Shown here: positions 1 to 5,970 of the stretch, piece by piece
Layout of the letters: each line of letters begins with the position of its first letter
Numbering within the stretch: position 1 is the stretch's first letter
Assembly: GCA_013695565.1 (NCBI GenBank)
Contig: JACDAG010000529.1
Location: forward strand, 1-11,680
Direction of reading: 5' to 3'
DNA length: 11,680 nt
From: Bradyrhizobium sp.
GTDB lineage: Bacteria > Pseudomonadota > Alphaproteobacteria > Rhizobiales > Xanthobacteraceae
Translations under genes and position numbers: made by a program
The notes under the pieces: generated by a model
Told to the model about the DNA's origin: nothing
Databases searched by the model: none
What the model saw: the letters and a program-made list of their open reading frames with translations, nothing else

Positions 1-1010
1 GGCAGAGCACCTGGCCGGCCAAGGACATCTTCCACGAATACGCGCTCGACTACGCCAAGAAGGTCAACGACATGACCGGCGGCGACCTCAAGATCGAAGT
101 GCTGCCGGCCGGCGCGGTGGTTCCCGCCTTCGGCCTGCTCGACGCGGTGTCGAAAGGCACGCTCGACGGCGGCCACGGCGTGCTGGTCTATCACTACGGC
201 AAGCAGAACGCGCTGGCGCTGTGGGGTTCGGGCCCGGGCTATGCGATGGACGCCAACATGCTGCTGTCCTGGCACAAATATGGTGGCGGCAAGGAACTGC
301 TGGCCAAGCTCTACGCCTCGATCGACGCCAATGTCGTCTCGTTTCCTTATGGACCGATGCCGACCCAGCCGCTCGGCTGGTTCAAGAAGCCGGTGACCAA
401 GGCCGAGGACCTGCAGGGCGTCAAGTTCAGGACGGTCGGCATCTCGATCGACGTGTTCACCGGGCTTGGTGCGGCCGTCAACGCATTGCCGGGCGGTGAA
501 ATCGTCTCGGCGATGGACCGCGGCCTGCTCGATGCCGCCGAGTTCAACAACGCCTCCTCCGACCGCATCCTCGGCTTCCCCGACGTTTCCAAGGTCTGCA
601 TGCTGCAGAGCTACCATCAGAACGCCGAGCAATTCGAGATCATGTTCAACAAGACCAAGTATGAGGCACTGCCGGAGAAGATGCGGGCGATCATCGCGAA
701 TGCCGTCGATGCGGCCGGTCAGGACATGGCCTGGAAGGCGATCGACCGCTATTCCAAGGACTACGAAGAGATGCAGACCAAGGACAAGGTCAAGTTCTAC
801 AAGACGCCCGACTCGATCCTGCAGAAGCAGCTGGATATCTACGACCAGGTCATTGAGAAGAAGTCCGCCGACAACCCGCTGTTCAAGGAAATCGTCGCCT
901 CGCAGCTGGCATTCGCCAAGCGGGTGACGCAGTGGGAGCAGGATACGGTCGTGAACCGCCGCATGGCCTATAACCACTATTTCGGGCCCAACGCCAAGAA
1001 GAAGACCTGA
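1..1010 (+). CDS. dctP: TRAP transporter substrate-binding protein (DctP family), 5'-truncated by the window edge
   Basis: This is the periplasmic solute receptor of a TRAP transporter, which delivers an organic acid-type ligand to the DctQM membrane complex encoded just downstream. The frame is open from base 3, before the first ATG at 72 (residues QSTWPAKDIFHEYA lie upstream of it), so the signal peptide and first strand are outside the window. Visible family features are a GGDLKIEVLPAGAVVP-like early strand, the KFRTVG strand whose Arg (codon at 429) matches the conserved ligand-carboxylate Arg of TRAP receptors, and the segment AMDRGLLDAAEF followed by a helix-rich C-terminal lobe. The pattern resembles the TakP/mannitol-chloroaromatic branch more than classical C4-dicarboxylate DctP, but the ligand cannot be read from sequence. 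It is first in a dctP-dctQ-dctM order, which supports the call. Confidence 0.93.
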   Translation, partial: QSTWPAKDIFHEYALDYAKKVNDMTGGDLKIEVLPAGAVVPAFGLLDAVSKGTLDGGHGVLVYHYGKQNALALWGSGPGYAMDANMLLSWHKYGGGKELLAKLYASIDANVVSFPYGPMPTQPLGWFKKPVTKAEDLQGVKFRTVGISIDVFTGLGAAVNALPGGEIVSAMDRGLLDAAEFNNASSDRILGFPDVSKVCMLQSYHQNAEQFEIMFNKTKYEALPEKMRAIIANAVDAAGQDMAWKAIDRYSKDYEEMQTKDKVKFYKTPDSILQKQLDIYDQVIEKKSADNPLFKEIVASQLAFAKRVTQWEQDTVVNRRMAYNHYFGPNAKKKT

Positions 1011-1032
1011 CCTCATAATCAGTTGAAGTAAC

Positions 1033-1064
1033 GCATCATCCGGGATGGCAATCCCGGATGATGC
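1033..1064 (+). terminator. Intercistronic stem-loop between dctP and dctQ
   Basis: A perfect 13-bp inverted repeat (GCATCATCCGGGA / TCCCGGATGATGC) encloses TGGCAA. An extra T-A pair would make 14 bp with a GGCA tetraloop. It lies 22 bases after the dctP stop and 52 bases before the dctQ ATG. Only a weak T stretch (TTCGTATT) follows, so it is more likely a partial terminator or 3'-end RNA-stabilising hairpin than a full stop. Such an element would let the binding protein be made in excess over the permeases; that role is inferred. Confidence 0.6.
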
Positions 1065-1116
1065 TTCGTATTGTCGGCGTCTCGTTAGAACGCCCTCCAA
1101 ATCGGCCGCACCTCAC

Positions 1117-1785
1117 ATGAACGCGCAGCGCCTCCTGCATACGATCGACGGCATCTCTACCTGGTTCGGCAAGGCCGCCGCGTGGCTGATCGTGGGGCTG
1201 ATGGCCCTGGTCTGCGCCGAAGTGTTCAAGCGCTACATCCTCAACATGCCGACGGCATGGATCTTCGACGCGTCCAACATGTTCTACGGCACCTTGTTCA
1301 TGATCGCTGGCGCCTACACGCTGGCGCAGAACGCCCATGTCCGCGGCGACTTCCTCTACTCTTCCATGAAGCCGCGCACCCAGGCGACGCTCGATATCGT
1401 GCTCTACATCGTCTTCTTCCTGCCGGGCATCGCGGCACTGCTCTATGCCGGCTGGGACTATGCGTCCGCCTCCTACCGCATCAACGAGCATTCCAATGTC
1501 ACGGCCGACGGACCGCCGGTCTGGCAATTCAAGTTCATGATCCCGCTCGCCGGCGCGCTGCTGCTGCTGCAGGGCGCCGCCGAGATCATGCGCTGCGTGG
1601 TGTGCCTGCAGACCGGGGCCTGGCCGAGCCGGCTCAAGGACGTCAACGAGATCGACGTGGTCGAGGAGCAGCTGGCGCACAGCGAGCATGTCGACGAGGA
1701 ATCGCGCCGGGATGCGATCGCGCACGCGCAGAATATCGAGGAAAGTGCGCGGCAACGCGGCATGGGCGGGGACTTGCAGCGATGA
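1117..1785 (+). CDS. dctQ: TRAP transporter small permease subunit (DctQ family)
   Basis: This is the four-helix small membrane subunit that pairs with DctM in a Na+- or H+-driven TRAP transporter in the inner membrane. The 222-residue product has four hydrophobic stretches, around AAWLIVGLMALVCAEVF, FYGTLFMIAGAYTLA, LDIVLYIVFFLPGIAALLYA and FMIPLAGALLLLQGAAEI. An aromatic-rich segment between helices 1 and 2 (PTAWIFDASNMFYGT) is typical of the family. I chose ATG 1117 because the longer frame from 1045 would start inside the preceding stem-loop. The last 50 or so residues form a charged, hydrophilic tail (NEIDVVEEQLAHSEHVDEES) that makes this protein somewhat longer than many DctQ proteins. 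The stop overlaps the dctM start (ATGA), implying translational coupling. Confidence 0.92.
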   Translation: MNAQRLLHTIDGISTWFGKAAAWLIVGLMALVCAEVFKRYILNMPTAWIFDASNMFYGTLFMIAGAYTLAQNAHVRGDFLYSSMKPRTQATLDIVLYIVFFLPGIAALLYAGWDYASASYRINEHSNVTADGPPVWQFKFMIPLAGALLLLQGAAEIMRCVVCLQTGAWPSRLKDVNEIDVVEEQLAHSEHVDEESRRDAIAHAQNIEESARQRGMGGDLQR

Positions 1786-3662
1786 GCGATCCGGCACTCG
1801 GGCTTTTGATGCTCGGCCTCATCGTGGTCGTGATCATGATGGGCTTCCCGACCGCGTTCACGCTGATGGGGCTCGGCATGTTCTTCGGCTTCTTCGCCTA
1901 TTACAAGGGCGGCGAGGCCTGGGCCGACAACCACATCTTCGACCTGATGGTCCAGCGCACCTACGGTGCGATGACCAACGACGTGCTCATCTCCATCCCG
2001 TTATTTGTCTTAATGGGTTACGTGATGGAGCGCGGCGCGCTGGTCGACAAGATGTTCTATTCGATCCAGTTGGCGTTCCGCCGCGTGCCCGCCTCGCTTG
2101 CCGTCGCCACCCTGATCGTCTGCACCTTCTGGGGCATCGCTAGCGGCCTGGTCGGCGCCGTGGTGGTGCTGATGGGCGTGATCGCCTTCAATCCGATGCT
2201 GAAAGCCGGCTACGACGTCAAGCTCGCTGCCGGCGTCATCACCGCCGGCGGCACGCTCGGCATCCTGATCCCGCCTTCGGTGATGATCATCGTCTATGCG
2301 GCGGTAGCCGGACAATCCGTGGTGAAGCTCTATGCCGCCGCGATGTTTCCGGGCTTCTTTCTCGCCTTCCTCTACCTCGTCTACATCATCGGCTGGGCGC
2401 TGATTAATCCAAAGATCGCGCCAAAGCTGCCCGAGAGCGAGACCCGCATTCCGGTGCGGCCCTGGATCGCCGAATTGCAGCAGGCCTATTCGCGCAAGAT
2501 GCTGCCGGCGCTGTTCTCGGCCGTACTGGCGCCGGCCAGGGCCATGAACATCACCGCCGACGGCGCGCGCATCGGCTACTCGATGCTCCTGAAGAATTTC
2601 GGTTTTGCCCTGGTGCCGCTGGTGCTGACGGTGGCGACATTGTGGGCGACCTGGTGGTATGTCGTGATCCATCAGCAGCCGGACATCCCGACGCCGCCTG
2701 CGATGTCGACGACACAGAAGGTCGACGACGCGCCGCAGCCCTTGGGCGCTGGTGCCACTTCGCAGCCCGCGGAAGAGAAGCTGGAAGAGCTCGGCGGCGG
2801 CCGGTCCGGCGCCGCGACCAAGAGCGAACCGGAAACGCTGCAGCAGATGGGCAGCGCCGAATTGCGGAGCACCATCACCGCGCCTACCAACACCGGACCG
2901 CCGCCGGAGTTTTATACCTACTTCGCCTTCATCGCCGCCATCTTCGGCCTGGTGCTGCTCTATTACTACTGGACCATGGAGGCCGAGCAGTTCGAGGTGC
3001 TGCGGCTTCTGATTTCCTCCGTGATGCCGCTCGGCCTTCTGACCGCGATCGTGCTGGCGGTGATCCTGCTCGGCATCACCACGGCTACGGAATCGGCCGC
3101 GGTGGGTGCCGCCGGCGCGTTCCTGCTCGCGTTCCAGGCCCGCACGCTCGACTGGAAGCGCACCAAGGAAGCGGTGTTCCTCACCGCGAAGACCACCTCG
3201 ATGGTGTGCTGGCTGTTCGTCGGCTCGGCGCTGTTCTCGGCGGTGTTCGCCATCCTCGGCGGTCAGGCGGTGCTGGAGAACTGGGTGCTGTCGCTCAACA
3301 TGACGCCGGTCCAGTTCATGATCCTGTCGCAGGCGATCATCTTCATCCTGGGCTGGCCGCTGGAATGGACCGAGATCATCGTGATATTCGTGCCGATCTT
3401 CCTGCCGATGCTGAAACACTTCAACATCGACCCGATCCTGTGGGGCGTCCTGGTGTTCGTGAACCTGCAGGCCGCCTTCCTGTCGCCGCCGGTGGCGATG
3501 TCGGCGTTCTATCTGAAGGGCGTCGCGCCGAAGCACGTCACGCTGAACCAGATATTTTCCGGCATGATGCCGTACATGTTCATCGTCATCATCTGCATGG
3601 TTCTGATGTACATCTGGCCCGGCATGACGCTGTGGCTGCCGAATTATCTGTACGGCAATTGA
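1782..3662 (+). CDS. dctM: TRAP transporter large permease subunit (DctM family) with a large central insertion
   Basis: This is the large, ion-coupled membrane subunit of the TRAP transporter. The start is ATG 1782, overlapping the dctQ stop by ATGA; the same frame is open further upstream through dctQ, but that part is a shadow. The 626-residue product contains the paired DctM motifs: GTLGILIPPS at residues 157-166 in the first half and GITTATESAAVG at 431-442 in the second, followed by C-terminal helices ending near LYGN. Classical DctM proteins have about 430 residues. The extra length sits between roughly residues 225 and 400: a helix (FALVPLVLTVATLWATWWY), a Pro/Ala/charged soluble linker at about 305-375, and another helix (FYTYFAFIAAIFGLVLLYYYW, from 377). 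Long DctM variants probably exist in related bacteria, so this may be a subfamily trait. The frame is intact. Confidence 0.93.
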   Translation: MSDPALGLLMLGLIVVVIMMGFPTAFTLMGLGMFFGFFAYYKGGEAWADNHIFDLMVQRTYGAMTNDVLISIPLFVLMGYVMERGALVDKMFYSIQLAFRRVPASLAVATLIVCTFWGIASGLVGAVVVLMGVIAFNPMLKAGYDVKLAAGVITAGGTLGILIPPSVMIIVYAAVAGQSVVKLYAAAMFPGFFLAFLYLVYIIGWALINPKIAPKLPESETRIPVRPWIAELQQAYSRKMLPALFSAVLAPARAMNITADGARIGYSMLLKNFGFALVPLVLTVATLWATWWYVVIHQQPDIPTPPAMSTTQKVDDAPQPLGAGATSQPAEEKLEELGGGRSGAATKSEPETLQQMGSAELRSTITAPTNTGPPPEFYTYFAFIAAIFGLVLLYYYWTMEAEQFEVLRLLISSVMPLGLLTAIVLAVILLGITTATESAAVGAAGAFLLAFQARTLDWKRTKEAVFLTAKTTSMVCWLFVGSALFSAVFAILGGQAVLENWVLSLNMTPVQFMILSQAIIFILGWPLEWTEIIVIFVPIFLPMLKHFNIDPILWGVLVFVNLQAAFLSPPVAMSAFYLKGVAPKHVTLNQIFSGMMPYMFIVIICMVLMYIWPGMTLWLPNYLYGN

Positions 3663-3686
3663 GGCAGGTTCCGGGTTTGCCGGGAA

Positions 3687-3708
3687 CAACGGCCCGAATG
3701 GGCCGTTG
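3687..3708 (+). terminator. Hairpin after the TRAP operon
   Basis: A perfect 9-bp stem (CAACGGCCC / GGGCCGTTG) with a GAAT loop lies 25 bases after the dctM stop. The position and stability fit a terminator for the dctPQM transcript. There is no clear T run, so Rho or a weak intrinsic mechanism is possible. Confidence 0.55.
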
Positions 3709-3757
3709 AGTCCCTCGACGTGCGGTAAATTCAGCCGCAGGCCAGCAGAGGATTCCG

Positions 3758-3859
3758 ATGGAACCGATCCTGGGCGTTGAACCGATCCTGATTGTTGGCG
3801 TCGTGGTGCTCCTGTTTGGTGGCGGGAGCTATTGGGGCCGGCGTCACGGCCACTGGTAA
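3758..3859 (+). CDS. Small single-helix membrane peptide, 33 residues
   Basis: The start ATG at 3758 has a clear ribosome-binding site, AGAGGA at 3747-3752, with a 5-base spacer. The product begins MEPILGVEPILIVGVVVLL and ends GGGSYWGRRHGHW: one hydrophobic helix, a glycine stretch and a basic, aromatic tail. Such peptides with a Gly/Tyr/Arg-rich end are, as I recall, common but unnamed in alphaproteobacteria. The stop TAA is directly followed by the ATG of the DUF1488 gene at 3860, so the two are probably translated together. The first residues carry a six-residue duplication (EPILGV/EPILIV) encoded by a 12-base direct repeat at 3761-3772 and 3779-3790. No function can be assigned. Confidence 0.6.
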   Translation: MEPILGVEPILIVGVVVLLFGGGSYWGRRHGHW

Positions 3860-4132
3860 ATGAGAACGACCATGATCGATTTTCCGAACCATAGCCGCAG
3901 CTACGACCACACACGGCGCGCCGTGCGGTTTTGGGGATATGACAGCGCGATCGAGGCCTCGTTTTATGTCAACGAGGCGGCGCTGGCGCGAATCCAGCCC
4001 GGCGTCCCGCTTGATGAATCAGGTTGCCTGAACGCCTTCGACGCCAACCGCGACAAGATCTGCGCCGCGGCCGCCCGCGTTTACGTGCGCGGCACCCGGG
4101 GGTCCTACGATTTGGGCGCGGCCAACTTCTAA
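3860..4132 (+). CDS. DUF1488 family protein
   Basis: This is a soluble protein of about 90 residues that I recognise as DUF1488, a family of unknown function common in rhizobia and relatives. Typical features are the N-terminal FPN-SRSYD segment, the RAVRFWGYDSAIEASFYV strand region, and the C-terminal part AFDANRDKICAAAARVY followed by RGSYDLGAANF. The ATG at 3860 directly abuts the stop codon of the upstream 33-residue peptide and is likely translated by reinitiation. The internal ATG at 3872 (MIDFPN) matches where I would expect family members to begin and is an alternative start. Its 3' end lies 11 bases from the end of the convergent - strand gene. Confidence 0.82.
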   Translation: MRTTMIDFPNHSRSYDHTRRAVRFWGYDSAIEASFYVNEAALARIQPGVPLDESGCLNAFDANRDKICAAAARVYVRGTRGSYDLGAANF

Positions 4133-4143
4133 AGCGGGCACTC

Positions 4144-4371
4144 TCAATCCGCCGGGCAGAGCCCCTCTTCAATCGCGGCCGATTGCAATTGGCCGGCGTC
4201 GGTGACGCCTGCTGCCGCGGTCGCCAGGATGCGCGAGGCCATCTTCACCTTGATCGCCGACGTGGCGGGCTTGCCCGACGTGGTGTCGATATGGGCTGAC
4301 GCCGCTTCCAGCACCGATTGCATCGTTGAAACCAGTTCCGGCTTGAAGCCATTCGGCGAAATTTTTGTCAT
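4144..4371 (-). CDS. Small conserved-looking hypothetical protein, 75 residues
   Basis: The protein begins MTKISPNGFKPELVSTMQ and continues with helical segments (VLEAASAHI, KMASRILATAAAGVTDAGQL). I chose the ATG at 4371 because GGGAG lies 5 bases upstream on the - strand (4377-4381); the frame could extend 15 codons further but with no better site. The composition (Ala-rich amphipathic helices, no Cys or Trp) fits a small soluble helical protein. I believe similar small proteins occur in Bradyrhizobium but know of no function. The gene converges on the DUF1488 gene, and an inverted repeat at 4381-4407 abuts its ribosome-binding site. Confidence 0.62.
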   Translation of the reverse strand: MTKISPNGFKPELVSTMQSVLEAASAHIDTTSGKPATSAIKVKMASRILATAAAGVTDAGQLQSAAIEEGLCPAD

Positions 4372-4380
4372 GCGCACTCC

Positions 4381-4407
4381 CGTTGCCGCCGACATAGCGC
4401 GGCAACG
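4381..4407 (-). promoter_or_regulatory. Inverted repeat abutting the ribosome-binding site of the 4371 gene
   Basis: A perfect 9-bp inverted repeat (CGTTGCCGC / GCGGCAACG) with a 9-base spacer starts at the last base of the GGGAG ribosome-binding site of the - strand gene. It could be an operator or a leader hairpin affecting translation. The geometry is visible; the function is inferred. Confidence 0.35.
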
Positions 4408-4664
4408 TGACCCCATTGCGACCCCGGTGTGAACGATGGTCTTAGTGGTTAAGGGGGAACCGGGTGGGTGCGGATGGTCCCGGGCTCATTTGGATCGCTT
4501 CTACAGTACAGCACGGCAAGGTTTACTCTTGATCGTGGCGATGACGTCGCCATTTCGGTCCGCCCGCTATAAACTTAAGTCAGACTCCCAAAGCGAGAAG
4601 TCGCGTCGGATGGCGGCGGGTATGCGCCGACAATGTTTGCAGGTGATCGGGCGTGGAAGCAATC

Positions 4665-5000
4665 ATGATCAAGAACGGGCTCTATTCGTTGCACGCGAAG
4701 TCCCGCGAAGGCATGGCCGAGGACGTTGGTGGTGTCCTGATCTTGCGCGACGGTCAGCTGCATGGCGGCGACGCGTACGTCTATTACACCGGCAGCTATG
4801 AGTGCTCTGCTGGAAATTGGAAAGGCAAGATGACCAGCCACGAACATACCCCGACCGGGCGACCGATGGCGGCCCGGGTCCAACACATCGGATTTTTCGG
4901 CACCTACAACGAGACCGGCGCCAAGGTCGATGCAATGGCCCTCGTTGGAGGGCAAGGTATTCGATACGATGCAACGCTGCGCTTGTTGACGGCGGGTTGA
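4665..5000 (+). CDS. GrlR-family regulatory protein
   Basis: The 111-residue product begins MIKNGLYSLHAKSREG and shows features I associate with the GrlR family: a GGVLILRDGQLHGGDAYVYY segment, then GSYECSAGNWKGKM, EHTP, GFFGTYNETGAKVDA and TLRLL near the C-terminus. GrlR in enteropathogenic E. coli is a small beta-barrel repressor of type III secretion that acts by binding GrlA. Stand-alone relatives are frequent in Bradyrhizobium, where the role is unknown, and no GrlA or secretion gene is visible here. ATG 4665 is preferred over the upstream in-frame GTG at 4653 because GGAAG (4655-4659) gives a 5-base spacer. A TATAAA at 4568-4573 could be a -10 box, but no matching -35 is seen. REP-like repeats follow the stop. 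Confidence 0.8.
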   Translation: MIKNGLYSLHAKSREGMAEDVGGVLILRDGQLHGGDAYVYYTGSYECSAGNWKGKMTSHEHTPTGRPMAARVQHIGFFGTYNETGAKVDAMALVGGQGIRYDATLRLLTAG

Positions 5001-5026
5001 GTTCGCTTCTCGAGGTCCAGGCTCAT

Positions 5027-5134
5027 CCGGCTTCGCCCAAACCGGCTACGCCGAGACGGGTCCGGTTTCGCCCAACCCAAATGGGTTACGCCGAGACGAG
5101 TTGAGCTTCGCCCGAAGGGCTACGCCGCGGCGAG
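5027..5134. repeat. Three tandem REP-like palindromic units
   Basis: Three units of 34, 40 and 34 bases lie head to tail at 5027-5060, 5061-5100 and 5101-5134. Each has the pattern (C/T)TTCGCCC - short loop - (G/C)GG(C/T)TACGCCG followed by AGACG or CGGCG. Each forms an imperfect hairpin from the TTCGCCC and GGG(C/T)TACG halves. A fourth copy occurs at 9411-9443. The block begins 26 bases after the GrlR-family gene and may act as an RNA-stability or transcription-end element. Confidence 0.7.
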
Positions 5135-5277
5135 CCTCTGTTGGCCTCCAGAAGTCTCCAAAAACCCTTCAACCCGGATCAAGCCGACCACTAAGCCATT
5201 GCATTCGCTTCCAATTAGCGAGCCTGCGAAACGCAACCTTTGCGGGCATCGTTCGCGACTGCCTTATTGGCCATGGA

Positions 5278-5302
5278 CATGCCGGGCGACGTCGCCCGCA
5301 TG
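5278..5302. other. Near-perfect palindrome centred on GGGCGACGTCGCCC
   Basis: The 14-base core GGGCGACGTCGCCC (5284-5297) is self-complementary. CATGC and GCATG on either side extend it to 12 bp per arm, with one bulged C. It could be an operator for a dimeric regulator, or chance in high-GC DNA. It lies 166 bases upstream of the NTF2-like gene. Confidence 0.35.
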
Positions 5303-5467
5303 ATGGGGCCCTGCCGGACGGGACTTCGGTAGCGCCGCAGGCCATCATGAACTAACATTCGGCAAAAGCGCCTCTATTTATATTTGGAACGGAGACCGAG
5401 CAAAGTATCCCGACAGTTGCTGAACCTCAAATAACTGCGATCAGGCAATTCATGGAGAGATGCAAAA

Positions 5468-5887
5468 ATGGGCGAACATTCGGATCTGGTGAACACCTGG
5501 TACCCACATTTCGATAAGCGCGAATTTGATTACGTTGTTTCCGTGTTCGCAGATGATGCCATCCTGATTGTCGGAGATGGCGACTCCGAAGGAGCGGTGC
5601 CCTATGGCGGGCGCTTCGTCGGGATAGCGCAGATCAAACATTATTACGCGGGCCGGTTCATGCTGGCCGGCGCCAGTCCTTTCGGCATCATCCGGCCTTT
5701 CTGCGGGCTCGCGGACGGAATAATGCGGGAATTTGGCCGGTGGGTCATCGTCGGTGCAAAAATCGAAGACACCACTCCCGACAGAACGTCGTCGATCTAC
5801 AATGGAAACTTCCTGCACGTCTGGAGCTTCAATCCCCACGGCAAGGTCGCGTCGCTCAGCATGTATTTCGACACGGACGGCAACTGA
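5468..5887 (+). CDS. NTF2/SnoaL-like protein
   Basis: The 139-residue product fits the cone-shaped alpha+beta fold shared by NTF2, SnoaL-type cyclases and ketosteroid isomerases. The N-terminal helix region YPHFDKREFDYVVSVFADD is followed by AILIVGDG, a loop, and GIAQIKHYYAGRF, the usual 'F(A)DD ... G...I..Y' layout. The later strands include WVIVGAKIED and FLHVWSFNPHGKVASLSMYFD, the typical closing hairpin. It may bind or isomerise a small hydrophobic molecule, or be a non-enzymatic ligand-binding domain; catalytic residues cannot be assigned. The start at 5468 has GGAGAG at 5454-5459 with an 8-base spacer. The cyclase-ATPase gene begins 83 bases downstream on the same strand, so co-transcription is possible. 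Confidence 0.75.
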   Translation: MGEHSDLVNTWYPHFDKREFDYVVSVFADDAILIVGDGDSEGAVPYGGRFVGIAQIKHYYAGRFMLAGASPFGIIRPFCGLADGIMREFGRWVIVGAKIEDTTPDRTSSIYNGNFLHVWSFNPHGKVASLSMYFDTDGN

Positions 5888-5970
5888 CAAGCCGTCACCC
5901 GGGAGATGAGGTTGGCGATCTCTGCGAGGCGCGGGTTTGACACCAATCCTCCCGACCGAGGACGCGCAAG

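Larger units (their letters stand above)
5001..5467. other. 467-base stretch without a supported gene
   Basis: This interval holds the three REP-like units (5027-5134) and a near-palindrome at 5278-5302. The open frames here are short, lack ribosome-binding sites and have low-complexity products. The part after about 5350 is more AT-rich (TATTTATATTTGG) and probably holds the promoter of the NTF2-like gene at 5468, but I cannot pick out a convincing -35/-10 pair. Confidence 0.6.

Noticed and set aside
1045..1116. 24-codon extension of dctQ
   Set aside because: It would begin inside the perfect stem-loop and adds a sequence unlike the DctQ N-terminus.
1182..1781. N-terminal extension of dctM by 200 codons
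   Set aside because: The stretch overlaps dctQ in another frame and encodes a low-complexity Arg/Ala/His-rich sequence. ATG 1782 with an ATGA overlap is the natural start.
2010..3914. Long - strand open frame of 634 codons opposite dctM
   Set aside because: Its product is rich in His, Arg, Gln and Asp, as expected of a codon shadow of a high-GC + strand gene. The + strand frame has full DctM motifs.
4436..4801. 121-codon + strand open frame upstream of and overlapping the GrlR-family gene
   Set aside because: It overlaps the well-supported GrlR-family frame, and its product is low in recognisable structure.
5027..5134. Possible short CRISPR array
   Set aside because: The units are imperfect palindromes of unequal length, directly adjacent with no unique spacers, and no cas genes are present.
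5101..5355. 84-codon + strand open frame after the REP-like units
   Set aside because: It starts within the repeat block, has no ribosome-binding site, and its product has no coherent pattern.
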